From Heloderma charlesbogerti (Eukaryota > Chordata > Lepidosauria > Squamata > Helodermatidae), in contig JANEZZ010000297.1 in assembly GCA_026122225.1 (NCBI GenBank), positions 124,001 through 188,000 on the forward strand: DNA of 64,000 bases. Reading direction: 5' to 3'. The stretch's first letter is position 1. Each line of letters begins with the position of its first letter. The position numbers and the translations under genes were made by a program. Positions 10,675 through 21,226 of the stretch are shown here, piece after piece. A model generated the notes under the pieces. That model did not search any database. It saw only the letters and a list, made by a program, of their open reading frames with translations, and had not been told where the DNA came from.

Positions 10675-11585
10675 TAGGGATGTACAAAAGGGACTTACCT
10701 TGTCCCGCAGCTTGCTTCACGGTGGGGGGGAGGCACATCGCTTCTCCCCCTGAAGTTCAGGCGAGGGGGGGGAGGCGCTCCGCCTCGCCCGGCCGAAATT
10801 CAGGCCGGGGAGAAACGCCCCGTCTCCCCGGCCACGAAAGAAAAAGTGAAAAAAAAAAAAACGTGATAGGCTACGTAACGATTAACGTAGGCTATCACGG
10901 CTAGATTTCCAAAGTCAGCCGTGATAGGCTACGTTAATCGTCATGTAGCCTATTACGGGTGACTTTTGGGGGGAAAAAAAGTGCATACGCAAGTGGCGGC
11001 AGCCCATGGGCGCCGCCATTTGCGTTCCTTATTTTGGCACGTCTAATCAACGTAAAGATTTATGTAGACTACGGCGAAAATAAGGGAACGCTATTTGCGC
11101 TGCCCTTATTTTTGCCGTAGTCTACGTAAATCTTTACGTAGACTAGACGTGCCAAAATAAGGAACGCAAATGGCGGCGCCCATGGGCCGCCGCCATTTGC
11201 ATACGTGCTTTTTTTTCCCCCCAAAGTCATCCGTGATAGGCTACGTGACGATTTACGTAGCCTATCACGGCTGACTTTGGAAATCTAGCCGTGATAGGCT
11301 ACGTAAATCGTCACTTAGCCTATCATGGGTGTGTGTGTGTGTGTTTACTTTTTTATTTTGTAATGGTGGCAGCGGCAGCCGGTAGGGAGACCGGCCCCCG
11401 CCCCTGACGAAACGCCGCCGAACCGCTGCCGGGACCCGCCGCCGAGAGGGACATTCGGCCACGGTAAGTCCCATCCCGGGGGGGGGCGGGGCGCCGGTGG
11501 AGAATTTCCCCAACACTTTTGGGGTGCCGAACGCCTCGGCGCTCGGCCTCCCAAAGATTCATGGAGAAATTCTCCGCCATCCCTA
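10675..11585. mobile_element. hAT-like multi-hairpin element
   Basis: TAGGGATGTACAAAAG ... TCTCCGCCATCCCTA with a perfect TSD CCACCAGC (10667-10674 and 11586-11593); 911 bp. It has the same module order as 4632-5565 in the opposite orientation. GATAGGCTACGTAA hairpins flank T/A runs, the CATGGGC-centred AATGGCGGC palindromes sit inside those, and a TCTACGTAAA centre lies near 11095. Both ends have outward GGTAAGT (minus at about 10697, plus at about 11462). Confidence 0.9.
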
Positions 11586-11664
11586 CCACCAGCACCTTGC
11601 CCACCTCTGCCCTTGCCAAGGCCCTGAAGATGCCTCATATTGGGCTTGCTTTGCCACACAGTGT

Positions 11665-12168
11665 TAGGGATGTCAGAGAATTCCACCACAGAGTCCAGTG
11701 AGGAATCCATGGTGGAACGGCCTCCCCCTGCCTGCCACCCCGCGGAATCTCCCTGGGACGGAGCTTACCTAGTGGCGGATGCAGCGGTTCCAGGATGCGG
11801 CGGCGGCGGCTCCGGCGGCGGCTCCGGCTGGTCTCCCGGCCGCAAATGGTGGCCGTTGTAGCAGCCGCCATTTGTGTGGCTTCCTTTTGCCATGATAGGC
11901 TAGGTAAATACTTACGTAGCCTATCACAGCAAAGAGCAGGGGCGCAAATGGCGTAGTGGCTGCCATTTGAGGCCCTGCTCTTTGCTGTAATAGGCTACAT
12001 AAGTATTTACATAGCCTATCACGGCTTGATAGCCACCCAAATGGTGGCTGGCGTAATCGCCACGGAGCATAGCTGGCCAGGAAGGATTACGGGGGGAGGG
12101 ACAGAGTGCCTCCACCCCATTGCTGAAGCCCCCAGAACAGATTGGTGAGTGGGATTCATACATCCTTA
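11665..12168. mobile_element. Short hAT-like element
   Basis: TAGGGATGTCAGAG ... CATACATCCTTA with a perfect TSD CACAGTGT (11657-11664 and 12169-12176); 504 bp. It contains a (CGG)n-rich arm, two GATAGGCTA hairpins, and AGAGCAGGG...CCCTGCTCT paired around the CAAATGGCGTA core. Outward GGTAAGC (minus, about 11770) and GGTGAGT (plus, about 12145) sit near the ends. Confidence 0.88.
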
Positions 12169-12289
12169 CACAGTGTAGTATAAAGTTTAAATGATAAATG
12201 TTGTGTAGTGCTTTGCCGACTGTTCTTTAAAATGTAGACTGTGCACTGCTTTGCTCCACACTATTTGCTTATCCACAACACAAGCACAC

Positions 12290-12521
12290 ATGCACACACA
12301 CACACACACAGCAAAAGAAAAGCAAACACTGAATACATACAAGCGGGGGGGGGTATCTATAATCCTAACAGAAAAGAATTTATGTGTTTGTTTGTTTGTT
12401 TGTTTGTTTTAGGGAAAAGAGATCAAAAATGGGAAGGGAAGAAATACAGGAATTGAGAAGGGGTGGTGGTGGAGGGGAGCCAAGAACAAAGAAAGGAAAG
12501 ATGTATAGATTACATAGATGC

Positions 12522-12573
<52 letters not shown>

Positions 12574-12592
12574 GATTAGATGATAGATAGAT

Positions 12593-12658
<66 letters not shown>

Positions 12659-12660
12659 CA
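12290..12660. repeat. Microsatellites: (CA)n, (GTTT)n and long (GATA)n
   Basis: (CA)n at about 12293-12311, (GTTT)n at about 12386-12409, and a near-pure (GATA)n array at about 12521-12660 with two small interruptions. A CAAGG pentamer run follows at about 12738-12762. No gene. Confidence 0.9.
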
Positions 12661-13034
12661 GAGATGATAGATAGATCTGAATAGAAAATAAGGGGAAATT
12701 AATGGTTGAGAATTGAGAGGGGGGGAGTTAAAGAATAAGGCAAGGCAAGGCAAGGCAAGGCAAATTAAAGTACTTTGCTTTTTACATTTTGGGTTTTTTT
12801 AAATAAAGAATCAAGAAAAGAATAAAAGGTAAAACCTATTAGAGAAGCAGGGGTGGGGGAGACATAGAACCAGGCAAGGAAGGAGGAAATTCAAACTAAG
12901 TACTTCTTAAATGTTTGTTGTTGTTGTTTTTAAATAAATAATCTATAAAAGGAAGAAAGGGAATAGTTGAATATTGGGAAGGAAGAAGAAAGAGAAAGCT
13001 GCAGTACAAACATACAAACACAACTCTCTCTTTT

Positions 13035-14713
13035 TTGTTTGTTCAGTCGTTAAGTCGTGTCCGACTCTTCATGACCCCATGGACCATAGCACGCCAGGCC
13101 TTCCTGTCCTCCGCTCTCTCCCGGACTGTGCTCAAGTTCATATTCATTGCCTCAGTGTTGCTATCTAGCCATCTCATCCTCTGCCGTCCCCTTCTCCTTT
13201 TGCCTTCCATCTTTCCCAGCATCAGGGTCTTTTCCAGGGAGTTTTCTCTTTGCATTAGGCGGACAGAATATTTGAGCTTCAGCTTCAGTATCTGTCCTTC
13301 CAATGAGCACTCGGGGTTGATTTCCTTTAGGATGGACTGATTTGACCACCTTGCAGTCCAGTGGACTCGTAAGAGTCTTCTCCAGCACCACAGTTTGAAA
13401 GCATCAATTCTTTGGTGCACAGCCTTCCTTACAGTCCAGCTCTCACAGCCATACATTTGCTACGGGGAAAACCAAGGCTTTGATTATATGGACCTTTGTC
13501 GGCAAGGTGATGTCTCTGCTTCTTACTATGCTGTCTAGGTTTGCCATAGCTTTCCTCCCAAGGAGCAAGCATCTTTTAATTTCATGGCTACAGTCACCGT
13601 CTGCGGTGATCTTGGAGCCCAAGAAAATAAAATCTGTCACTGCTTCCATTTCTTTCCCCTTCTGCATGCCGGGAAGTGATGGGGCCAGATGCCATGATCT
13701 TCATTTTTTTAATGCTGAGTTTCAAACCAGCTTTTTCACCCTCAACAAGAGGCTCTTGAGATCCTCTTCGCTTTCTGCCATTAGGGTGGTATCGTCTGCA
13801 TATCTGAGGTTGTTGATAATTCTCCCGGCAATCTTAATTCCGACCTGTGATTCATCCAACCCAGCATTTCTCATGATGTACTCTGCATATAAGTTAAATA
13901 AGCAGGGTGACAATATGCAGCCTTGTCGTACGCCTTTCCCAATTTTGAACCAATCGGTTGTTCCACGTCCGGTTCTTACTATTGCTTCTTGACCCTCGTA
14001 CAGGTCTCTCAGGAGACAGGTAAGGTGGTCTGGTACACCCATCTCTCTCAGAATTTGCCAGAGTTTGTTGTGATCCACACAATCAAAGGCTTTAGTGTAG
14101 TCAATGAAGCAGAAATAGACGTTTTTCTGGAATTCTCTTGCTTTCTCCATGATCCAGTGAATGTTGGCAATTTGATCTCTAGTTCCTCTGCCCCTTCGAA
14201 ACCCAGCTTGTACTTCTGGTAGTTCTCAGTTCACATGCTGCTGAAGCCTAGCTTGTAGGATTTTTTAGGCATTGCCCTTCTTTGGAATTGGAATTTAAAC
14301 TGACCTTTTCCAGGCTTGCGGCCAATGTTGAGTGTTCCAACTTTGTTGGCATATTGAGTGCAGCACTTTAACAGCATCATCTTTTAGGATTTTAAATAGC
14401 TCAGCTGGAATACTGTCATCTCCGCTAGCTTTGTTGTTACTAATGCTTCCTAAGGCCCACTTGACTTCACTCTCGAGGATGTCCGGCTGAAGTTCAGTGA
14501 CCGCACTATCATGGCTATCAGGGACATTAAGATCTTTCCTGCATAGTTCCTCTGTGTATTCTTTCCACCTCTTCTTAATCTCATCTCCTTCTGTTAGGTC
14601 CCTGCCTTCTTTGCCCTTTATCATGCCCATCTTTGCACAAAATGTTCCCTTGAGATCTCCGATTTTCTTGAAAAGATCTCTAGTCTTTCCCATTCTAGTG
14701 TTTTCCTCGATTT
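13035..14713 (-). pseudogene. BovB (RTE-clade) LINE, reverse transcriptase and C-terminal part
   Basis: Minus-strand frames in order: 14693-14295 (linker, GKTRDLFKKIGDLKGTF), 14150-13722 (RT palm with DYTKAFDCVDH, GVRQGCILSPCLFN and YADDTTLMA), 13667-13443 (thumb, FLGSKITADGDCSHEI) and 13456-13043 (C-terminus, RRRGRQRMRWLDS). These are BovB blocks in the right order, separated by frameshifts and stops, so the copy is inactive. It lacks its 5' part here because a 6,997-bp element inserted at 14714-14721; the missing piece resumes at 21727. The RT would copy its own RNA in target-primed reverse transcription. Confidence 0.93.
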
Positions 14714-14745
14714 CTTTGCATTAGGGATGTACGAAAGTCATTTAC

Positions 14746-14892
14746 CTTTTCAACGGGGTGATTCGTCGTGGGGGGGAGGCGCTCCGAACCTCCCGCCGAA
14801 ATCCTAATCCAGCCGGCTCCGCTCCGCAGAGATTCTATGGAACCACCCGCCAGGGCCGCCCACAGCTGGACATCCGGCTGCTGGGAAGCCCG
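14746..14892 (-). other. Exon-like cassette in hAT element, acceptor decayed
   Basis: On minus, a T-rich tract ends in CCTGCGG where the copy at 60257 has CCTGCAG, so the acceptor AG is lost. The following 48 codons are open and align without gaps to the 48 codons of the 60410-60267 cassette (29 identities counted by hand), ending ...NHPVEK before a weakened GTAAAT donor. Confidence 0.4.
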
Positions 14893-15284
14893 CAGGTAAA
14901 AATAAAAAAAAAAATAATAATACACAAATGGCAGTGGATACAGCGGCTGCCATTTGCGTTCCCTATTTTTAGCTGTTTTAGCCTACGTAAGTGCCCTACC
15001 CAATGCCAACTTGTCTGGCTGAAAGGGGGGGCCATTGCGGGTGGGTGGGGTGACAAGACGTAGGGGCCTCTGATTGGTGCATCCCAGTGGCACCACCATG
15101 CAAGGAGGGGCAGGCTGAGTTGCCTTAAACTCAGCCCTCCTCCCAATCTCAGTTCTCTGGCTCAACGCAGCTAGAGAGAACTACAGGTTCGCCGAGAAAC
15201 AACGAAGGACACCTGCCTGCTGGAGACCGGCTTCGTCGTCTTCCCTGCCACATGAACTCGGCGTGCAATCTGCATGCCCAAAGC

Positions 15285-15345
15285 CTCGCTGACGTTGAGG
15301 CCTGACCAGTGCTGAGTAGAGGGGAACTAGTACTTCGTGGTGGGG
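15285..15345 (-). mobile_element. Short CR1 fragment inside the DIRS-like 5' region
   Basis: The inverse of this stretch contains GAAGTACTAGTTCCCCTCTA followed by CTCAGCACTGG, nearly identical to the CR1 RT segment at about 40107-40150. The homologous minus-strand copy at 1-907 does not show it at the corresponding place. Confidence 0.6.
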
Positions 15346-16480
15346 TGCGCGTTCTCCGGCGCGGTTCCATCGTGGCCAGCGCCTCCCCTGCCGGAGAGGC
15401 GCCAGCATTGGTGATGGAGCATGTTCGGGCGCTGCGCCTATGGGCCTCGGCGGTTGAGGCTACAGCGTGCCCGCCCCCCCTTCTTCCTCGGCCGGCGCTT
15501 GCCGCCCCGGTCGGAGCACCTGCGGCTCTGCCAGTGCGCGTCTGGGAGCGGCTCCGTCGTTCCTCTTTCCTGCAGGGGTGCAGGCGCTCATGGAGGCCGA
15601 ACGACCGCCCCTCCCTCTCACCGGTTGCGACATGCCCGTGCCGCCACAGCCCCTGGGTTGCCGGCCCTCGCGGCGGGGCGAATGTGTGTGGGCGCCGCCC
15701 TCTGTCAACCAGCACTTGCCCTGGGCACGCGCCCACGTGCCGCGCCATCGTTCCCTCCCCTGCAGGGGCACTGGCACTTGTGGAGGCTGAGCGCCCGCCC
15801 CTCCTTCTCCCCGGCTGTGGCGTACCTGCACCGCCGTGGCCCCAGGTTTGCAGGCCCTCGCGGCGGGGCGCTTGTGTGTGGGCGCCGCCCCCCATCAACT
15901 CGGGCTTGCCGCCTGGGTGGGCGCGCTGGCAGCCGTGCAGGCGCATGCCTGGGTGCCGCGCTGTCTTTCCCTCCACTGCTGGGGCGCCGGCGCTCGCGGA
16001 GGCCGAGCACCCACCCCTCACTCTCTGGCTGCAGCATTCCTGCGCCACCACAGCCCCAGGATTGCTGGCCCTCACGGGATTGCTGGCCCTCACGGGATTG
16101 CTGGCCCGCGGTGGGAGCGCAGGCGGCTGTGCCGGCGCACGCTCGGGTGCAGCGCTGGTTGGCCCGTTCCCCTGCATGGCATCGGCGATTGCGGTGGCTG
16201 CGTGCCCCCCCTTACCACAGCCCCGAGTCCCCAGCGCTCTTAGCAGGGCGTGCGTCTTCGTGCGCTGCCCCTCCTGGCTGCAGTTGCAGGGCCGGTGTGA
16301 GTGCCACACGGCACAAGCGTGCGCACGGGGCCGGTGGCTGCTGGTGCTTTCTGGCCTTGGGGGGGTGCCAGCGCTTAGAGCGGAGGCATGCTCACCCCGC
16401 TTCTTTTCTCGCGAGCACTCATCCGCCCCCCCACCACCAAAAAAACAAAAACAAAAAACCATGCCCCCCACACAATTAAA
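15346..16480. repeat. GC-rich tandem array, about 190-bp unit, long frames on both strands
   Basis: The block GGCCCTCGCGGCGGGGCG recurs at 15663 and 15853, followed each time by TGTGTGGGCGCCGCC, giving a period of about 190 bp; at least three degenerate units are visible. A shorter direct repeat of ATTGCTGGCCCTCACGGG occurs near 16060-16100. Frames of 391 and 352 codons on plus and 440 on minus are open across the array. High GC removes stop codons, so the frames are weak evidence of protein. A related array occupies 1-600. Confidence 0.7.
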
Positions 16481-16484
16481 ATAA

Positions 16485-16660
16485 AATAATAATAATAATA
16501 AAGAAAAGAAAAGAAAAGAAAAGAAGAATAAATAAATAAATAGTTATTAAAAATAATGATGATGATGATGATAAAGAAATAAATAAAAATCATCATCATC
16601 ATCATCATCATAAATAAAATAAAAAAAAATAATAAAAATAAAATAATGATTAGAAAACAC
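16485..16660. repeat. A-rich simple repeats, (AAT)n, (AAAAG)n, (GAT)n, (CAT)n
   Basis: Consecutive short microsatellites just after the GC-rich array. The (GAT)n at about 16555-16572 and (CAT)n at about 16589-16610 can pair with each other. Confidence 0.85.
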
Positions 16661-16825
16661 ACAGACACCCCCGGCAGGCGCTGCTCCCCATTGCATGCCC
16701 ACCGTGACTCCTGGGTCGCAGGCGCTTTTGGCAGGGGGCGCTTGTGCTCAGGCGTGGCTTCCGTGGCCATCGGCCCTGGCCGCGCCTCTTGGGTGCCGGG
16801 CTTGCAGCAGGCAGCAACCCTTTAA

Positions 16826-17025
16826 AGCCACTGTGGCCTAGTGGCTGCAGTGCTGAACCGGGGCTTGAGAGACCCTGGTTCTAGTGTCCTTTCCGGGGGT
16901 TTAGTTCAGTGCTAGTCCCCTGCTGGACATGCAGAAGGTGCCAGGTCCTGTCCTGGCATCTCCAGGTAGGGCTAGAAAACCCCTACCTGAACCCCTGGCA
17001 GAGTCATTGGGGGGGCCACAGATTC
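16826..17025 (+). mobile_element. tRNA-derived SINE copy
   Basis: TGGCCTAGTGG (16833) resembles an RNA polymerase III A box and CTGGTTCTAGTGTCC (near 16879) a B box. The second half, from about 16928, repeats the SINE body ATGCAGAAGGTGCCAGG ... GGCATCTCCAGGTAGG also found at 46706-46905. The two promoter-like parts suggest a dimeric or composite copy. It lies within the DIRS-like element. Confidence 0.6.
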
Positions 17026-17039
17026 TTCACCCCTACCCT

Positions 17040-18999
17040 ATAAACGAATAAAAAGTTAAGGGCTAGACACAGGGTGTCTTAAATGTGAACACACAGAGCC
17101 ATACAGGAAGAGAATGTACATTGTGCGCTCACCTATCTAACCGCTGCTGGACACGGAGGGTCCCCCTCCTGTCTAGCAGTAATGGAGGTGCTGCTGCCTG
17201 TTGTCCTGGGTGCCCTGCGAGTAGCCCACTGGAACCTCCTGCTGGGTGCTCCGACCCCTGCCACTTTTACTGTTAAGGGTGGTGGTTTGAGTGTTGGACT
17301 GGGTCCAGGGACCCAGTCCCTTCCTTTTTCTTGCCAATATCGCGCCAACCTTCTCTCACTTTCTACAGCATGCCCCCCCCCCAGAATGGCCAATGTTGAA
17401 AGAACGGGAAGGGTAGGGCTCTGCCTCCCCTCCCCAATAGATTGTGGCCTAGGCCAGAGTCCGAGTCTGATGTTGAAGCAGACCTGGTAGTGGTGTCAAT
17501 TCTTCTCATCTGGAAACTGCTGAGCGTTCTCCAGGGATCCCTTCCCCCTCCCCCAGCCAGGCCTAAGAAACCCTCGGTGGTCCAGCTTAAGTGATCACGC
17601 CAGCCGACCCAACGCTTGCCACTTATTTCTATTTCAGCTCGTCTGGACCCTGTTGAAGCCTCCATCTCCTCTTCCTCGGCTTCCGGATGGCTCACTGCCT
17701 TCGGTGGAGCTCCTCCATTCTTCAGCCTCCTCTTCCCCGAGTGCACAAGCAACATCCGTTTTCCAGTCGGGGATCAGAGCACGGCCACAATGGATTCAGT
17801 CCCGCCTGCTCGGGCATCAGCGTAAGTGGCATATCAGATCCCTATGCTAATCTGGCGAGTTGCAAGGCCACTGGCGCTACTCCTTCTTGTAATGGCTTTC
17901 ACCTGAGGACGTGTGCAGCTGGCTTATGTCGAGGCCTTCCACAGGAGGGCCGCCATTGATCCTTCTCTGCACAGGGACCTGATGGACCAGGAATTTTCAC
18001 TCCAATTTGACTCCTTCCCGGCCGTGTTTCGGAGACAGATCTGACAGTGGCCACATTCCCCAGGCTGTCTCCCACACTTGCCCTCAGCCTATGGCAGGTC
18101 CGCTGCTTCAGCACCGCTGTTGTAATAGGAATACAGCCCGCGGGCACATACTCCCACAACTTGTGCCTTTCTGTCATGAGTGCTGCCTTGTTGCAGTCAG
18201 CACTCGTGCACCTCTTGTCCAACGCCTGGGGATTGTAGGGTCCCCCTTGGAAAGGCCAAGGCAGTAGAAAGCCAGGGGGGCGGGCTACAGCTCCCTCCGG
18301 TGGGCCCAGGCCTGGTTAGGTTGGCCCTACTACTCCAGCTTTAAGATGCTATCCCAACTAGGGGAACACGTTTTAACTTGGAACACGATTTCATTCTAGG
18401 TTCTAGGACCCCTCCCCCTTTTTTCTAGGTCAACATAAGCCATCCTTACTTAGTAAGCAACATTTCCCCTTGCCAGGCGTCGACATGTTTGTGAGAGGTT
18501 TTAAGGCAATACTTGCAGAAGGGTTATACCCCCCCCCGTTTTTTCACACCCGATATCTACGCTAGGGATTTCCCTTCTCCAAATGGTGCCCAGGAAATCC
18601 TCTAAGGGGTTTATCCTGATTAACATTGCTTCCCCTTCCTTGTACCTCGGGGTCCCTTAGCTCACAAAGCGCTGAGGCCCCATCTCCCACATAAACATTC
18701 AGTGAAGCCAATCTGATACCCTGAGGCATTATTCTCGCCTCCCTCAGGACAACGTTCAGGTCTTTTGGGCACAGCTCCAAGTAGTTATACATCTAGGGTT
18801 TTCCGTGGTGGACCATGAAAGATACGGTTGGGCATCTTCTTTTCACAATTAGAGTAGCAGCCCTTGGCCGTGCCTTCTCGCGCCGGCTCAGTTTGGGCAG
18901 TGCAGGGACTGCGGCTGCCGCATCATTGACCCAGGGTCACTTCTGCTGTGTGCACGTATCCATGGGCAGGGATTCAACTTAATAGGGCTTCAATGGCAC
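17040..18999 (+). other. DIRS-like interior, first-ORF and RT region, no domain assigned
   Basis: No frame longer than 130 codons and no motif I trust. A stretch 17638-17821 is bounded by TTCTATTTCAG and GCGTAAGT, consensus acceptor and donor, and is open in two plus-strand frames; it could be a spliced exon of the element's first ORF or an accident. The sequence near 18580-18660 (KSSKGFILINIASP in plus frame) vaguely recalls the start of a DIRS RT but the catalytic core is not visible. Confidence 0.35.
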
Positions 19000-19435
19000 C
19001 TCCTTCTGGAGGCGTGAGCTGCCCCTCAAAGCCAGCCTGCAGATTCACAGGGTTCTGCCGCTACTCCGGGGGAGGGGGGTTCAGACTCATGGGGCAGGTC
19101 CGATCGTGCTGTGGGTATTGCCCTGTAGAGTGGAGGTTGCCACCGCCAAGCACATTCTGATTTGACCTCATAGCCAAATCAGTAACCCCCCCCCCTTTGG
19201 TATTACAAAGTGATGACATTATTCATTCCCTGTCCTCCTGAAATCAGAGGGTCATGTCATGTGTCAGTGTGTTCGCGCTCCAGCATCGGTGTTACAACAT
19301 CTGGTTCTGGGTCCGCCATGTGCTGGTTTAGGCAAACCCAATTGTTGATACTTTGTCACGAAATTAGGTCAACGACTTCTAGGCCTTAGCCCCGCTGGTG
19401 CGTACATTCCCAGATCCCATACTACAGTACTATGG
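19000..19435 (+). pseudogene. DIRS-like RNase H domain remnant
   Basis: In one plus frame the sequence reads VLQSDDIIHSLSS, stop, NQRVMSCVSVFALQHRCYN, then ANPIVDTLSRN, stop, VNDF, stop, ALAPLVRTFPDPI. This follows the DIRS-type RNase H end, where a CDN-VV segment, a VM-L-R stretch and the NPIADALSR-Q--RFR-LAP-A block precede the recombinase. The active enzyme would degrade RNA in the RNA-DNA hybrid during element replication. Four in-frame stops make it non-functional. Confidence 0.7.
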
Positions 19436-20060
19436 GAGACTGGGAGACTGAAGCCAGGCATGCCATCCTGCATTCCATGGCTCTCAGTATACGAGCCGCC
19501 TGCGACAGAGCAGGTATGGCGTGCCACGCAATAGGAAAAGCTTCGGCAACAGGAATCATGGCCCTTACCTATAGATCATTGGCCACAATTTTGCACCTCC
19601 TTAAGGAACAACAGAATATCTGTGACCATAAGTCACAAGATAGCCATTTAGCCTTCCGGCCCACAATGCTGGGAATTACTGTTTCCCATGTCAGATTTTA
19701 GGGTTCGGAGTGCAATAGGGTTGGGCACAGTTGTCACCTGTTTTAGTAAATTTAGCCACCCTATCTCCCCGGATACCTCCCTTTTGGGCTCCGGGGGTAA
19801 TGACCCTCCATTTGTCCTTTTCAGTAAGACATTTCCCTGTTCCACGCAGCAACCATAATGGTCGTCTGCAAGCCCCCCCCCTTAGGAATTCAGGGTTGGT
19901 CTGGGATCTCAAGTCCGATTTGTTCCAGAGGGCCTTGAGATACTTCACAATCTCAAGTCCGATTTGTTCCGGAGGGCCTTGAGATACTTCACGGTACAGG
20001 TCTGGTCCAATGTAACCCACTTACGTATTTGGTGATCAAACTGATCGGTACGGCAAGGGC
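19432..20060 (+). pseudogene. DIRS-like tyrosine recombinase, N-terminal remnant
   Basis: Directly after the RNase H remnant a frame of 89 codons reads ...ILHSMALSIRAACDRAG... and ...LATILHLLKEQQNICDH, resembling the SLAPSTRAAYDRA and V--FL--L-EQ-L recombinase N-terminal segments. About 30 codons later another frame has LSPRIPPFWAPGVM, comparable with the RRPI-P-LL segment. The catalytic Arg-His-Arg-Tyr residues cannot be read. A tandem duplicate of about 40 bp lies at 19905-19949 and 19950-19990. Function in the parent element: integration of a circular cDNA without target duplication. Confidence 0.55.
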
Positions 20061-20249
20061 ACGGCAGGGGCCCACGGCCAAACAGAAGTCAATGGGTTAT
20101 GCCACTGGAGGTTTCTTTCACAGGCACATTATGGCAGTTTGAAAATGGGGCTTCACAGCATTCCGGCCTGCGTTCGTGAGTTGTCTGCTTCTTTCTGACA
20201 TGATTCTCGCTTTGCTTGCCCTAATGTGTTAACTCCTTAGACCAGCAGA

Positions 20250-20860
20250 CTCGTCGTACGCCGGAACGGGTGCTCTTACATGGGCACGTTATGATGTCTT
20301 GAGCTGCACCAAGGGCTTGTAGGTCATCTTCGGACTTCAGCTTCTGTCACTCCGACACATTGAGATCCAGTGGCTTCACAGACGAGGCATACAGTGGGAG
20401 TCCCCTCCTCACTCTGTTCCACCAAAGTTTGTTAAGTCTTCCTCCACAGGTACAGGTGCTGCACATTGAGAGGAATGACTTCAGCTGTAAGCCAGGCAAG
20501 GACCTGATCTAATAGGCCTTGGTTTACAGGTGGTCCAGCATACCTGGCTGGAAGTAGCCTATTGCAGTCCTCACCGCTCCCATGGATCAATGGGAAGGCA
20601 TGGAATGACATTGCCAGTGGCAGGGCACGTTGGAAAGTGCATAGAGAAATGGCTTATGGCCTATGCGAATGTGGCGATGGACGCACCATCTGCCAGGAAA
20701 TTCTGTGGACATGGAGGGAGCGTTACAGGTAGGAAGGTGTCCGCCTGTCTCATGTAGTAAATAACATATTTCTGTTTGATCTGCAAAGGGACCTGCGGGA
20801 AGTTGTTCTGCGCAGGTGGGGGGAGTTTCACAAGCTCTAGGCTTGTGACTCCTGTGGCGG
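20250..20860 (+). pseudogene. SGNH-hydrolase-like C-terminal domain remnant
   Basis: The plus frame near 20455-20503 gives QVQVLHIERNDFSCKPGKDL, corresponding to the VLVIHLGGNDLG block of SGNH-like domains at the end of DIRS-type proteins. Near 20700-20800 the sequence matches the minus-strand tail at 6439-6582 (LYREDGVHLS-like motif, decayed), followed by a leucine-rich end. The role of this domain in the element is unknown. Several frameshifts and stops. Confidence 0.55.
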
Positions 20861-21226
20861 CTAGGACAGGCAAAACAGGAAAGTAGGGATGGTGTGCATG
20901 CAGAGGCACCTTATGGTGACAGGTGACGCCTGAGGCCCCCCGAATGGGTTGTGCGGCTCGGTGGGGGGATAAGGGTTGCCTGGGAGACCAACCCTACTCA
21001 CTCACCCAGGTGTTGTGCGGCACCGGGTTGGGGGTGACACCGGAAGGTCTACCTCCCCCACCGCCACCCCTCAGGCTGGGTGTGTTTTCCCCCATGAAGT
21101 GCCAGCTAGCTGCTGTCACAGTTAGATGCCCGTCCTAGTTACCCCTTTGCAGGTATTTCAATAAATGTGGCCCAGTTTTCAACCCAAGCTTGTTGTCTGC
21201 GTCTTCTTTAACCCATCTCCGCTCGC
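20861..21226 (+). other. DIRS-like element 3' terminal region with polyadenylation signal
   Basis: Shared with 4489-5820 and 6203-6430 on minus. AATAAA at 21160-21165 is followed by the TTGTTGTCTGCGTCTTC stretch and the terminus CTCCGCTCGC at 21217-21226. Confidence 0.65.

Larger units (their letters stand above)
14992..21226 (+). mobile_element. DIRS-like (tyrosine recombinase) retroelement, decayed, about 6.2 kb
   Basis: Starts TGCCCTACCC and ends CTCCGCTCGC; the right junction continues AAATATTTAC and the left reads CGTAA-G, so no TSD beyond the shared AA(A). Order: promoter-like 5' end with ATTGG (15073) and TTAAAC (about 15124), GC-rich tandem array, SINE, unrecognised first-ORF region, RNase H remnant, tyrosine-recombinase remnant, SGNH-like remnant, and a 3' region with AATAAA at 21160-21165. 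RNase H to recombinase to SGNH is the order of vertebrate DIRS-type polyproteins. Every frame is interrupted. A reverse transcriptase core could not be read confidently; weak similarity around 18580-18660 may be its start. Confidence 0.65.

Noticed and set aside
12521..12753. 114-codon minus-strand frame rich in SIYL repeats
   Set aside because: It is a translation of the (GATA)n microsatellite.
15149..16484. Very long open frames (391, 352 and 440 codons) as genuine host proteins
   Set aside because: They overlap on both strands, follow a GC-rich tandem array, and have no recognisable domain; stop codons are rare simply because of composition.
16826..17025. Functional tRNA gene
   Set aside because: Only A- and B-box-like motifs are present; no cloverleaf or anticodon stem could be folded by eye, and the body matches a SINE.
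20880..20890. TAGGGATGGTG in the DIRS-like 3' region as a hAT terminus
   Set aside because: It occurs at the same place in three DIRS-like copies without a partner end or TSD, so it is part of that element.
14992..21226. A conventional LTR retrotransposon or endogenous retrovirus
   Set aside because: No pair of direct terminal repeats and no TSD; the coding traces follow the DIRS order. The TG...CA-like ends and AATAAA first suggested a solo LTR.
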